DNA of 64,000 bases from Mallotus nudiflorus (Eukaryota > Streptophyta > Magnoliopsida > Malpighiales > Euphorbiaceae): contig CANTUR010000193.1 of NCBI GenBank assembly GCA_947683625.1, positions 4,402,001-4,466,000 of the forward strand, written 5' to 3'. The translations under genes were made by a program, and so were the position numbers. Positions 36,186 through 49,215 of the stretch are shown piece after piece. How positions within the stretch are numbered: the stretch's first letter is position 1; each line of letters begins with the position of its first letter. The notes under the pieces were generated by a model that was given only the letters and a program-made list of their open reading frames with translations, was not told where the DNA came from and did not search any database.

Positions 36186-39100
36186 CCATAGCTCAAAAAT
36201 ACAGAAGAAGAACTAAAATGACTTCAAGTCTTTGATGGATCTCTATCTACAAGCTCCTCCTTTAGTGACCTCTAAAACTTGCTAAAGCTCCTCCTTGGCT
36301 TAAATGATGTAGAACTTGTTACCTCTAATGGATGGATGAATGTAACCTTCAACTTACATAACTTTTGCACAATGGATTATTGCAATGGGCTAATGTATGA
36401 AACATAACCCTTGTATTTTACTCACACGCTAACTACACTTAAAAAGTAGTATGAAGAAGTAGACTTAACTATTAAGCACTCACACTTAATCTCTCTCTTT
36501 ATTTTTGAATGTCTCTAATGTGAAGTGGTATATTCAAGCATAAAGATAACATCCACCAACTAAGTGTATATGTGAAAGATTAATTTGCATGTATAGAGAT
36601 TCTCCATTAACTTAAGCTTAAGTATAGAATAAGCCATCTTATACATGTAGAGATTATCCACTTACTTTTCACTTTGAGTATAAAATAAGCAACCTTATGC
36701 ATACAGAGATTATCCACGAACTAAAGGTGCATGCTTATGACACCTTGGTGTCCTCCATGTAATCACATTGCATGGAAGTATGTGTTAAGTAGGTATGAGC
36801 ATAACATGCTCTTACTTGTGTGGCACCTCCTTTAGAAAGTAGTCTTTAACTAGTTGAGCTTATTTAACTCTTAAATGGGTCCATCTATACAACATCCACT
36901 AATTAGACTTTTGGGCTTTATCTAACACTTAAATAAGGCTCATCTTACTAATACATATAATTATCCAAGCCTATGCATCATCCATTAAGCTACATATATA
37001 TGGCCCATCTCCTGATCCATATCCAAACTAGTATTGGTGGTAAATATAAAATTAGTCTTTAAACTTAATATCATATATTAAATTAAGTCTAAATTAATAT
37101 TTAATCATATGATTTATAGTCCTAATCTTTGAATTAGATTTCTGGATATTCTAAATCCCCATACATATGCAATTCCAATTTAATTAATTAATTAAACACT
37201 TTAATTAATAGTTTAATTAATAATTATCATTGTTAGTGTAGCTTTTATGTGTGTGACTTACAAAGTTCTAAGTTCAAGTCCAAATGGTAATGAAAAATAA
37301 TATTAACTATTAATATTATGGGAAACTTTTTACAAGTTAAATATGAAAATCCTAATTAATCATATTTAGTTCCCATAAGTCATGAGTGACCCTTAACATA
37401 AATGTCATGACTACCAAATTGGAAATGAATGCTATCTATAGATTCATAAGAATCGTAGGATGTGATTACTATATACTCAATGTCCTTTCATTATAAGATC
37501 CCAATATTGGCTAAAGTCATGGTGAAGTCAAACTTTAACTGCCTCAATCATATGACCTCATCTTTAGTTCAGTTAAAACATGACTTATGTTGGAAACTCT
37601 TTCTAGCACTGAAACACTTTTTGGGTAAGTCAAGTTTATGCTGACCAGGTACTTATTCATTAAGAACAACTTAGATAGCATGGGATATTATCTTGATTCA
37701 CTACAAGTAATGAATTCCATATTGGCTAGTCACTCATCCTTATATATAACCAATTAGAGTTACCACATGCCATTTAAACTTACGTAACTAGCATAGGTAT
37801 GTAAGTGGTACCAAACTCTAACCAATTATATGTGGATGATCGTGTCCCTTCAAGTCAAAAGACTATATGCACCATTATATCAAAGATAATGAATGTTAAC
37901 AAAAGTAAATTTTTATGCAATCACGTATCTTATGTCACAGTTGGATCCACTCATCATGTGAGTATCAACATGTCTATTTTGATATCTCATATCAAGTAGC
38001 ATGAGACTCATTTCCTCTTACTATTGATATCACATACCGATAAAGGAAAATAGATAGAGGTGATAATTTATAAAATAATACTACCCATATATTAATCCTA
38101 TGACTACGAACAATTTTTATAGTATATATACTAAATGAATTTATTACTCATATTTTCAACTCTTGATAATAAATTCATTTAACATTATGCTAAAGGGTAA
38201 ATATTGAAATAAACAAACACTATATTTAAATGAATATTTTACAGCCATAGGGATAAAAGTAGAATGTTATTGTATATTACAAGAATGACATTATGGCATA
38301 TTTGTACTTACACTATAAAGAGAATGTGGGGGAATAATTCTTGTTTAGTTCTTTTTTGCCTTTATTAACTTTTAATAATTAAAGAAAACAAAATCTAATT
38401 CCTTCCCTATTCCCTTCGCTTCCCTTTATATTCCCCTCAAGCCATACATGGTACTCCTAGAACTCTAAACACTAGTATTCACATTCAAATATTAAAAATT
38501 CATAAGCAACTGGTAAGATTAAAGTTCTTCCTAGCAAATTATCTAAAGGCTTTGTTGAATCATTCTTCATTTTTAATTATGAATCAATTCAAATTTGAAT
38601 AGACAATCATCCATAATCAAAATAAGATAGTTAAAAAGAAAATGGAAGTGTAAAGAAGTTCTACCAAGGCAAAGTTAGCTAAACTCTCTCAAGTCATTAT
38701 CAAATTAAATCTAAAACTCCATTAGGTGAGAAGGAAGAAACTCGAGAGCACAACACCTATAGAAGCCATCCACTATTCCTTAAAATAAAAGCTAGTCTTA
38801 GAAATTTCCAAACCACTACATATGGTGGAGGAAAGTAAAAAAAAATAACTAAAATTCATAAAGGACCTAGTTGAGAACACAAAATTATAAAAGATTCATA
38901 AAAAAATCATTAATAATAATAAAAAAAAGAAAAAAGAAAAAAGAAGGGCATCAAGAATATTACATGAAATTGGAGAGAAAACCCTACAAGAGATAAGGAA
39001 GAAATAAAAAAAAAGAGAGATTTACTTTTATCCTTATTTTATTGATAGATATAACATAATCATATTAGAAACAAAAAAGAAAATCCTAGAAGATATGTCA

Positions 39101-40076
39101 TTTTCAATTAACATTTTCAGCAAATTAACATTTCCTTTTAATTTTATGTAATTCTCCTCTCTTGGAAGGATATAATCAAGTTGAGTTAAAATATTATAAA
39201 ACTTTAGTTAGATTTAACATTTAAATTTAAAGTTTAAAAATCATTTTAAACTTGATTATTATCTTGAAATATAAGTTTGATTTAATTGAATAATTTATAC
39301 TTGAATTTGACTGGAACTTACTCAATTAATTATATAAAATTATAAAATTTAAAATATATAGATTTTAGAATATTAGAATGTGAGTTATTTTAATAAAATA
39401 CTTATGTGATTTTTTTTTGTTACGAAAAGAGGTCGAAGCCTAAAGCTCAACTAAAAGTACAACAAAAGTGACTTCCACTAATTCATGAGTAAGCCAATTT
39501 AATAATATTTGTCGAGGATAAAAAATGATGGTATCCAAGAGCCACCCAATATCCATTTTATGACTTCATTTGGTTTTTGAATAATATAGACTATTGCAAG
39601 ACTATCCACTTTCATGATCATTACCTTTCAAAAATCCTATGCCCTAAATTAAGTTCATATCATGATAAATAACCCCATAATATTGTGCCAAGGACAAAAA
39701 ATAACCAATATTCATAAAAAAAGTCAACTTGCCAATTACCATTATAATCTCATATTAGACCTTTTACAGAAGTCAACTATATAAAGTTTAACTTCAATAC
39801 GTTAAACAATGGGCACAACTTGTTCTTACATTATAAAAAATATCACTTAAAACGCTTAAAACTTTATTTTTATTTTATTGATGCCCTCTTCTTTCCTCAC
39901 CTACACCCTCTCTCCTTCACCTTTCACACCATGCTTCTCTTCCATTATCACCATAAACTACCACTTCACTTGCATGACTTCCCAAGTCTTTAAAGCCCTA
40001 ACAACAACTCATCATTCAACTTTGTCTTCTCTTCTATGGCACAACTAGCTCTCCTGCTCCTAAACTCAGTAACAAC
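36186..40076. other. Unclassified intergenic and repeat-like DNA
   Basis: No gene recognised. Around 36585-36730 a phrase ATGTAGAGATTATCCACTTA recurs three times at about 65-75-bp spacing. The 37440-38340 stretch has the even base composition of an old LTR and ends in the purine-rich GAGAATGTGGGGG (38323-38335). The region 38860-39160 is AT-rich. At 39410-39860 weak minus-strand similarity to a LINE RNase H end was considered but not accepted. Confidence 0.4.
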
Positions 40077-40376
40077 TAAAGGTGTGCAAACCTTTCAAAT
40101 TAATTGAAATGAAAATTCAATCGACCCAATTTGATTTGTTTTGATTGGCTTGATTAAAATCTTTGATTTTTTTTTTAATTGAACCAAACCAAATAAAAAT
40201 TTTGATTTGGTTCAATTTTCTACTTAAAAATTTCAATTTTTTAATTTTTAAATATTATAATAATGTAATAAAAAATTAAAAAAGTAATATTTTTAAAATT
40301 TGCAATTATTTCTGTCAATTTGGTTCAGTCAAAAAGTAGCCTAAAACCAATCGAACTGACTGAATGCACACCCCTA
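40077..40376. mobile_element. hAT-like MITE (about 300 bp)
   Basis: The ends TAAAGGTGTGCAAACC and TGAATGCACACCCCTA are inverse. The inner arms AACCAAACCAAATAAA and ATTTTGATTTGGTTCAA are typical of the plant GGTGTGCA hAT MITE group. The flanks GTAACAAC and ATAATACC match at only 5 of 8 positions, so the duplication has decayed or the end is shifted. Confidence 0.6.
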
Positions 40377-40645
40377 ATAATACCAACCTTGTTTATATGA
40401 TGGGGAATCCAAATATGTAATCTATGTACTCAAAAGGAGTAAAAAAGAATTAAAGAAAAGGAAGAACTAATTTGATGATGATGAGGCTATTGATGATTAA
40501 CCTGATAAGCAATTAAAAGGTTTGATAGGAATCATTAATGACCTATCAAGAAACTTAAATGGTAGTTAATATGATACAATATATGAAAGATTAATATGCC
40601 ATTATGGCTCTTATAACTATATTTCCTTCCTTGATAACTATACAC

Positions 40646-40823
40646 TGAAATTGTAGAAGAAGAATATATATTTTTTATAATAATAAAACTGCAATACATA
40701 AGGATATATATACATATATTAGGGCTATCTATGTAGGAAAGATTTGACTAAATCCTTAAATCAAAGAATGAAATTCCTAAATCAAAGAAACTATCCTATT
40801 TAGGCTATATATAGGCTGTAATA
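40646..40823 (-). repeat. 3' LTR of copia element
   Basis: 178 bp. It matches the 5' LTR at 45196-45401 through TTAGGGCT, TTTGACTAAATCC, CAAAGAATGAAATTCCTAAA and CTATCCTATTTAGGCTATAT. The 5' copy is longer because of a duplicated AGGAAGAATTTGACTAAAT stretch. The terminal TGTTAC has become TATTAC. Confidence 0.85.
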
Positions 40824-41165
40824 CTCCCCCTAAAGCTAGAGCATAGATATTAATCATGCCCAGCTTATTACAACTGTAATATATTCTAACACCATTTTAA
40901 TGCCTTTGTGAATATATCTCTAAGTTGTTCTCTAGTCTTGATATATCTCATTGAGATGAAGTTTTGCTTAATCGTTTCTCGAATAAAGTGGCAATCAATC
41001 TCAATGTGTTTTCTCTACTCATGAAAGGTAGGATTGGATGTAATATATAGAGCAATTTGATTATCACGCTATAGTTTTACTGTAACTGTTACTTGAATAC
41101 CAATTTTTATTAGCAACTGATGATCCACATAGTCACACATATTGATTGAGCCAGAACATGATATT

Positions 41166-44100
41166 CTAATTTTGCATTAGATCAAGATACCACATTTTGT
41201 TTCTTAATTTACTAAGAACCAAATTGCCTCCAAAGAATACATAGTAACCTGTAGTAGATTGCCGATCTTCCTTTAATCCTGCCCAGTTTGCATGTGAAAA
41301 ACACTCAATAGAGGAATGACCATGATTGCAATATACTCTACCTCTTCCAAGAACCACCTTCATATAACACAAAATTTATCCTAGAGCTGCCCAATGATGA
41401 ACTATAAGAGAGTCCATAAATTGACTTACTATACTGATTGCATATGCAATATCAGGATGAGTTATTGTAAGGTAGTTTAATTTCCTAACTAGTCTTCTGT
41501 ATCTCTCATGATCTTTAAATAATTCACCTTCTTTACTAAGCTGTAAGTTAGGCGGTATAGGTGTGTTGCATGGTTTAGCACCCAACTTTTCTATCTTAGA
41601 TAACAAATCAAGAACATATTTTTTTTTGAGATATAAAGATGCCTTTTTTACTTCGTAAAACTTTGATTCCTAAGAAATATTTTAAACTGCGTAAATCTTT
41701 AGTGTGGAACTAATTCTAAAGATGAGACTTTAGGGATGAGATACCAAAATTGTCACTCCCAATGATAACTATATCATAAATATATACAACAAGAAGGATA
41801 AGACTGGATATGAAATTCCTATAAAAGACCAAGTGATCAGATTGACTTTTTTTAAACCAAACTATTCCACCACTTTGTTAAATTACCAAACTAAGATCGG
41901 GGACATTGTTTTAGCCTATAAAGAGATTTGTGATGGAGACAAACCTTACTAGACTCCCCATATGGAACAAACCTAGGTGGTTGCTTTATGTAGACCTCCT
42001 TCAGAAGATCACCATACAGAAATGCATTTTTAATGTCAAGCTGATGTAAAGGCCAATCATAGGTAGTTACTGAAGAAATGAACAGGCGAGCATAGGTCAA
42101 TTTAGTTATAGGAGAAAAGTATTTGAGTAATCCATCACATAAACTTAAACAAACCCCTTAGCCATTAATGTGGTTTGAGACAAGCAATAGAGCCATCATG
42201 ATTGACTTTAATGCAAAAACCATTTACAATCAATAGCTTTTTTCCCATAGGTAAGTCAATTAATTGCCCAATACCATTAGCATATAAAGCACTCATTTCA
42301 TGTATTATAGCACTGCGCCAACCATGATAGGAGAGGATAGCATGGATAGATTTAGGTAAAGTTAAAAAATCCAGTGTAAAAATAAATGCACTAGAAGTAT
42401 GAGATAAGTGAGCATAATAAATAAAAGAGGAAATGGGATATGTGCATTGACGTTTACCATTATGAAGAGCAATGGGAAGACCAAAATCACTAGTTGTTGG
42501 ATCTATTGACAAAGAAGTTATTGGTGGCGGACATGAAGCAAGGGGTTCATTTGGTTTAGAACAAACTTGTAAGATAGGAGGTCTAAGATGAGTAGAATTA
42601 GAAAAAATATGAGAATAGATAGTATAGACTAAAAAATCATAATCCACTCCTTATGGTTAAAGGAGTGGATTGGGAAAGGGAAAAGGAGTACCTTTAAAAA
42701 GTTTAACATTTATAGACATAAAATATCTATTAAGTTAAGGACAAAAGCAACAATAACCTTTTTGGAAATGAGAATATCCAACAAAGACACATTTAAAGGA
42801 TTTTGGATCTAGTTTGGTTAATCTATGATAAATATCTCGAATAAAACATGTACATTTGAAAATACATGGTTCATAGGAAATAATGGTTTTAATGGAAATA
42901 GAATTGCATAGGGAATTTTTCCTTAAAGATCAAAAGATAGAAGGCAATTGATCATGAAATAGGCTATGACAATGACATTTGCTTAGAAATGTTTAGGAAC
43001 TTGCATTTGGAATGGGGGGCTCTAGCAATTTTAAGAATATGTCTATTTTTTCATTTGTCCACTCCATTTTAGGAAGGTGTGTTAACACAAGAAGATTGAT
43101 GAAGTATTATATGCTGAGTCATATAAGTATGAAATTCATGTGAAGGATATTCCTTGGTATTATCACTTTGTAAAGTATGAACTGTGGTGTGGAATTGTGT
43201 TTTAATTTCAGCACAAAAAGTAAAAAAATGGGAAAATAATTCTAAATGATTTTTCTTTAGAAAAAGTCAAGTTACATAAGAATAATCATCAACAAATATG
43301 ATAAAATATTTAAAATCACTTTTGGACACGATTGGAGAAGGACCCTAAACATTATAGTGAACTAATTTAAAAGGAAAATTGGCTCATTTATTAACTCAAG
43401 GACTAGAGGGCACATGGTGATGTTTGGCAAACTGACAAGACTTACATTCTAAAATTAACATATGTTGAAATGTAAGACATAATTTTTTTATCAAAGACAA
43501 AGAAGGATGACTTAACCAATGATGAAGTAGAGAAGGTTGAAGGACAGTAAAGTAGGCAACAAGTAATGGAATTAGGGTATCCAGAATGTAAAGACCTTTG
43601 GATTCACGTCCTCTATCAATGATTTGCTTCGTTATAAAATCCTGAAACATACACTGATCAGGGTAAAATATAGCAGAACATTATAATCCATTAGTGATTT
43701 TACTGACAGAAAGTAAATTAAAGGAAAAGTGTGGTAGACTTAAGATTAAGGATAATGCGAGAGTAGTTGTAAGATGAGCAGTTCTAGAACTAAGAACTTA
43801 TGAAGTAGACCCATCAATTGAGGTAACATAATGATTAGGAGTATATGACTAAAATTAGAAAGGAGGCTGGGATTACCTGTTATATGATCTATGGCCCCGA
43901 AATTAATGATCCATTTTGATGAAGAGGAAAGGAGACATGCAGGGGACTTATATGATTCTGCAATTACAGTGATAGAGGAAGATGAGTTTTTCAGTGCTTC
44001 TTCATACTTAGTGAATTTGGCAAACTCTTTTGCAGAAATAGTTATTTGTTGAGTAGTTGATGAATTTGGAGTAATGGCTATATGAGTTAAGGAATGCCCC

Positions 44101-44753
44101 TGATTTCTCTGTAGCTTCTTATAAGCATATTTAGTATGGCCTAGTGAATGAAAATAGTGACAAACTACTCCCCCTGAATTAGATCTTGGATTATCTTTTT
44201 TATTAAGCCCTCCACCTTTTTTAACATTATGACTAATAAGAGCACTAGATGGTGGCCTAGGTGGAAGAGGGGGATCAGTCTTTATATGAAGTATTCTAGC
44301 AAAGGTCTCCTAAAGAGTGGAAAGTTTTAAACTAGACATTATTTGAGATTTGATCATTTTAAATTGAGGGCCAAAACTTATAAGAAAACTCATCACCGCT
44401 ATCTTTTCCCATTGGTTTTGTTGAGTTTTAATATCAATGCTGAAAGGGAGAATAACATTGAGTTCTCTATAGATTCATTTGAACTTTATGAAATATGCCT
44501 ATAGGGGTAAGTCCTGTTGGTCAGCATGATAGAATCCTTTACAAACCTCACAAATATGAGTCACATTGCCTTTCCTATAGTAAACAAATTCTAAGTATGC
44601 CATTAGCTCTTTAACATACTCATAATGATTAATAAGCCTAACAATTTCAGGATTAATAAAGTTTTCGATTTGGAAAAATAATTTAGTATCATCTTTTAAC
44701 CAAGACTTAAAACTATCATCTGTGTGAGGATTATCAATGAGATGGGAATCCAT
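41166..44753 (-). pseudogene. copia gag-pol polyprotein remnant
   Basis: Fragments appear in copia order on the minus strand. gag lies at 44753-44499 (FKSWLKDDTKLFFQIENF, LMAYLEFVYYRKG). GAG-pre-integrase is at 43650-43396 (LHHWLSHPSLSLIKKL, CKSCQFAKHH). The region 42647-42165 precedes RT, with WRSAIIHEMSALYANG. RT is at 42100-41891 (LDIKNAFLYGDLLKEVYIKQ, SLYRLKQ) and 41606-41376 (YRRLVRKLNYLTITHPDIAY). The RNase H region is at 41372-41166 (WAGLKEDRQSTTGYYVFFGG). The RT catalytic YVDD has decayed to an Ile-Tyr-Asp form near 41775. Frameshifts and stops separate every fragment. The family copies itself through an RNA intermediate; this copy cannot. Confidence 0.9.
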
Positions 44754-45195
44754 AGAAATACTTCTAAGGTAATCCTAATGGTTCTTAACTAAGCTAAATA
44801 GTTCAATCCATCCAATTTGTGCTCAGTGATATTAGACAGAATAGGGACAAGTTCAACCACAAGTGGTTTATTTTGCTCGACCATTGTAAGAAATTAAACC
44901 GAAGAGAGGCCAAAAGCTAAAAAGACCATAATATCTAAAGTAACAAAAAAAAGGCAAATTGAGAGGAGAGAACCTGATTAAGAAAGAATTGAGGGACATC
45001 GACAATACTAGATGACTGAGGATGACGACTAGACTATAGCAAAATGATAGACCAATAAGTGAGGATTTTTTTAGTATTAGTGGTGAGACAAAAGAGTGGC
45101 CAGAAGGAATTGACCTAGAAAAATGGCAAGGGTTTTAGTTAGAAACTAAAATTGAAAACAAAGCCAGAGAGGAAAGAAGGAAGGCTTTGATACTA

Positions 45196-45401
45196 TGAAA
45201 TTATAGAAGAAGACTATATATTTTTGATAATAAAAAACTACAATGTACAAGGAAGAATTTGACTAAATACAATAAAAAAACTACAATATACATATATTAG
45301 GGCTGTCAATATAGGAAGAATTTGACTAAATCCCTAAATCAAAGAATCAAATTCCTAAATCAAAGAAACTATCCTATTTAGGCTATATATAGGTTGTAAC
45401 A
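45196..45401 (-). repeat. 5' LTR of copia element
   Basis: 206 bp, starting TGTTACAACC on the minus strand and ending in CA next to the primer-binding site. It carries an internal near-duplicate of the GAATTTGACTAAAT phrase that the other LTR lacks. Confidence 0.85.
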
Positions 45402-45440
45402 TACACATACATAAAAAAGATCTAGAGATGATAATTATTA

Positions 45441-45629
45441 AGCGACAACAAGTAAAATAGTTATAATATCATTAAAAGAACCCAACAACCACATAACATC
45501 TGTTAATGTAGATGCGAAGCAACAAACTTGCATTAACCATAACATCTACATTAATAGATGTTATGCAGTTGTTGGGTTCTTCTGATGGTATTATAACTAT
45601 ATCACTTATTTGTTGTTATTGTTGCTTTA
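45441..45629. repeat. Long near-perfect hairpin
   Basis: Arms of about 75-80 bp (45441-45514 and 45543-45629) pair with roughly 85 percent identity around a 28-bp loop. Recognisable pairs are AGAACCCAACAAC with GTTGTTGGGTTCT, ATAACATCTGTTAATGTAGA with TCTACATTAATAGATGTTAT, and ATAGTTATAATA with TATTATAACTAT. A (AT)n tract follows directly at 45643-45702. It may be a snapback MITE, or a transcribed hairpin that could feed small-RNA processing; the sequence does not decide. Confidence 0.75.
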
Positions 45630-45632
45630 GAC

Positions 45633-45642
<10 letters not shown>

Positions 45643-45702
<60 letters not shown>
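45643..45702. repeat. (AT)n microsatellite
   Basis: About 60 bp of alternating AT after a short (ACAT)n lead-in. Confidence 0.95.
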
Positions 45703-45704
<2 letters not shown>

Positions 45705-46469
45705 CTTGCATATTAATGTTTTTGTAATCTATGTATATGTATATACATTGAAAACTGATCTACAAGTGAAGTGGTGATTCATGGTGACAATAAAGGAGAA
45801 TCATGATGTGAAAGGTGAAGGAGAGAGGGTGTGGGTGAGGAAAGGAGAGGGTATGAGTGAAAGAAAAATAAATTTTTAAGACTTTTAATTACTATTGTTA
45901 TATTGAAAATTTATAGTTTAATACAACAAGATAACTGCTGTTTTAAATTTGTTAAATGAGAGGCTTAAATTCTTTGTTTTTCAAAATTTTATGTTTACAT
46001 GGTTAAAAAATTTTTTTAATGGAAAATGTGCTCTTAGGTATAAATATTAAGGGCAAAAATACACCTTTTCCTATTAAACAATTTGAATAGCTCAAATTCA
46101 AACCCAATTTGATTATAATTGAGTTGATTTTAACTTTTTTTCAAATTAATATTGAAAAGTTTAAGAGATTTAACTTAATCACACTCTTATTATATGAAAA
46201 AATTATAAAATAATCCTGAAACATCAATTCAGCATACATAATTAAAAAATTAAACTAATTATAATAAAGCATTTAGTTAAAATAGTAAAAAGGATAAAAC
46301 CTTATAAAATATAGATAATAGATGCACCCGTCTTTTTTTTGAACAACTACTAGAGATTTATGTAACAATGAAATGGAAACAAAAAATGGAAAAACATGAA
46401 AACGGATATGACAAAACAACATTTCTTAAAAATATAGGAAAAGAAACATGTAAATATTAAAATTATAGT

Positions 46470-46576
<107 letters not shown>

Positions 46577-47019
46577 TGAAAAATATAAAATTATTTTTAA
46601 TTTGTCTTCTTTCTTATTTAGGAAAATGCTAAATAGATATATTTTTCAAGTTGGAAATACATTTTCAAGTAGAAAACATATTTCCTAATTTTTCATATTT
46701 GCACAAATGGCCATAAAATGTTTTGAGGAGTTTTGTAAAGTTTTTGATACAAAAATGTTTTGAAAATGCGGAAACATGTACTGAGACAAATTTTTGTGCA
46801 TCAAAGGTAAAAATAGTTAATTCCCACACCATAAGAGGGGATAGAAGGGGAACCTTATTTGAACAACTAATAGAGATAATTAATTCCTTGCTTTCTGAAA
46901 TAAATGTTTACACTTTTTGTCACTTGAACTACTCATAGGGAATGGATGTACCTGTCTCACCAAAATATAAATAGCACACTCTATATTTTTATAATTATTT
47001 GTTTATTCAGGCTCTGTTT

Positions 47020-48330
47020 GTCTGAGGAAAATATTCTTTCGAAGATTATTTTCTCTTATTTTTTAGTGTTTGAATTTTCAATAAAAATAAGTCAAAGGAA
47101 AATAACTTAAAAACACAACAAAATGAATTCCCATACTTAGAGAATCTATAACCTATTCTTTATTTAACCTAAACTCTTTATTATAAAAAGTGAATGTGAA
47201 AAATAGAACTCCAACTCACTCCCTAAATCTAAATTATAGATTAAAGAGTGAGTTTTACTCTCTATATAAAAGCTTAATATATCTATATTTTTAATATATA
47301 GCATTGTTTTCTATTGGGTTCTTTTATTATCTAAAATTTGTTCCTCTTTCTTCCCACAATATTAAAAAAAATGCTTCTTTTATTACCTAAAATTAAATGC
47401 TTTTAAAATAAAACAAAATGAAGAGTGAAATATAAAGAGTACATTGGACTTAAATAAAATTATTTGCTTTTTATATTGAAAAATTCTTTAAGATACTCTT
47501 TATTACCCAGAATGTACTCTTTATTTTAAAGAGTACTAAGAGTATTTCCAATCCACTTTTTATTTAACTTAAACTCTTTATTATAAAGACTAATTGTAAA
47601 AAATTGGACTTCAACCCATTCTTTAAATCTAAATTATAAATTAGAGAGTGAGTTTGACTCTCTATATAGAGAGAGCTAAAATTTACTCTGTATACAAAAG
47701 ATTAATTAATACATCTCTATTTTCTACATATATTTGGCCTCTTTTATTACCTAATTTTTTTTCTCTTTCTTACCATAATATTCAAAAATTAAAATTAAAT
47801 TATTATAGGATAAAACAAAATGAAGAATGAAATGTAAAAGCATTTCCAATGGTACTCTTTAAAATAATGAGTATATTCTAGGTAATAAAAAGTATTTTAA
47901 GGAAAAGGCAAACAATTTTATTTAAATTCATTGCACTTTTATATTATATTCTTCATTTGTTTTATTCTAGATGTATTTAATTTTAATTTTTGAATATTGT
48001 GAGAAGAAAGAGAAAAAAAAATTAGGTAATAAAAGAAGCCAATAGAAAATAAAAATATGCATGAAAAATAGGGGTGTATTAATTAACGAGTGAATTTTGA
48101 CTTTCTCTCTCTAATCTATAATTTAGATTTAGAGAGTTGGTTGAAATCCTATTTTTTACAATCACTCTTTATAATAAAAGAGTTTAGGTTAAATAAAGAG
48201 TTGATTGAAGATGCTTTAAAAAGTGCATTGAAATTAAATAACATTGTTTACTTTTTATATTGAAAGATTCCTTAAGATGTTATTTATTAACTAGAATATT
48301 CTTTATTTTAAAGAGTATAATTGAAGATGT
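47020..48330. repeat. Cluster of related MITE-like units
   Basis: At least three diverged copies of one unit occur: about 47145-47290 and 47545-47720 in direct orientation, and about 48080-48200 inverted. Shared phrases include CTTAAACTCTTTATTATAAA, TCTAAATTATAGATTA and GAGAGTGAGTTTGACTCTCT. ATTTCCAAT-type ends occur at 47541 and 47839. Units are separated by TACTCTTTAAAATAAAGAGTA-like inverted motifs. No genes. Confidence 0.6.
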
Positions 48331-48411
48331 TCTTAGAATGAGAAGTTATTTTTTAATGCTTAAAATTAAGAGAAATTTATCTAAAGTGCCCATTTTGTAT
48401 TTCTTAATTCA

Positions 48412-48775
48412 GTTTTACCCTTATTTTTTCTTTTTTATTATTGATTTTCTACTAATTTTTTTTCTTTTTTTCTTTTTCTTTTTATTTTTATTTTATCCTT
48501 ATTTTTTTAGCTTCCCTCCTTCTTTTCTCCTTTCCCTCTTTTTTATTTTTATTTTCTCCTTAATTTTTTTGTCTTCTCTCATTTTGTTTCTTCTATCCTT
48601 TTTTTTTTTAATTTTATCCTCATTTTTTTTACCTTCTCTGTCTTTTTTTTTTCCTTTCCCCTTCTTTATTTTTATTTTCTCCTTATTTTCTTCTTTCTCT
48701 CCTTATTTTCTCCTTTTCCTTTTATATTTATTTTTCCCTCTCATCCCTTTCTTTTTTCTTTTTATTTTTTTGTAT
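48412..48775. repeat. Polypyrimidine tract (T/C-rich, about 360 bp)
   Basis: The plus strand is almost entirely T and C, in TTTTTCTTTT and CCTTCTTTTCTCC-like runs. It includes a phrase of the TTTATTTTTATTTTCTCCTT type repeated about four times. The open frame running through it (48260-48805) is only Phe, Leu, Ile and Ser and is not a gene. Confidence 0.85.
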
Positions 48776-49022
48776 AAATTAATTATCATATGGATTCTGT
48801 ATTAATACATTATGTCCATTATAAAAAGATAATTTGTAAAAAATATAGAGTAGGTAAATAAAAGTGTTCATGTCAACAAAAATGATATTTTTCAATTGTT
48901 TTTCTAGTATTGTAGCCAAACAACATTGAAAAATAAATTCAAATAAACAAAAATTCCTCAAAAGCAAATAAATTGAAACCTTAATATCACTTTTAAGTAA
49001 ATATGCTAGTATTATTGATTAA

Positions 49023-49215
49023 GATAAAGTACATTTTAGCCCCTAATGTTTACCCCAAGGTGCATTTAAGCCCTTTAATTAAATTTTGGTTCAATTAAAT
49101 TGAAAAATCAAGTTTTTTTTTGGAAATCCGGACCCTTCTCTTAACAACTTTTTACTCTAACTTCCTCATGTCCGTTAGTGCCCTTAAAGTTGGGCCAAAT
49201 AATGTGCCATAACCC
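49023..49215 (+). repeat. Left terminal inverted repeat of MULE
   Basis: Pairs with 52640-52829 over nearly 200 bp with scattered mismatches and small gaps. It includes a T-run opposite an A-run. Confidence 0.8.

Larger units (their letters stand above)
40646..45401 (-). mobile_element. Full-length dead Ty1/copia retrotransposon
   Basis: LTRs at 40646-40823 (3') and 45196-45401 (5') flank a 4.4-kb interior read on the minus strand. A perfect 5-bp target-site duplication TACAC lies at 40641-40645 and 45402-45406. The primer-binding site, TAGTATCAAAGCC on the minus strand (45183-45195), directly abuts the 5' LTR and fits initiator-Met tRNA. A purine tract GCTTTAGGGGGAG precedes the 3' LTR. The domain order gag, GAG-pre-integrase, RT, RNase H with integrase upstream of RT is the copia order. 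Many stops and frameshifts make it inactive. Confidence 0.92.

Noticed and set aside
39410..39860. Possible 3' end of a LINE on the minus strand with poly-A (T-run at 39411)
   Set aside because: Only a weak RNase H-like phrase is readable, frames are badly broken, and no target-site duplication or reverse transcriptase was seen.
48260..48805. 181-codon open frame, Phe/Leu-rich and membrane-protein-like
   Set aside because: It is a translation of a T/C-rich simple tract; the composition is only Phe, Leu, Ile, Ser and Pro with no domain pattern.
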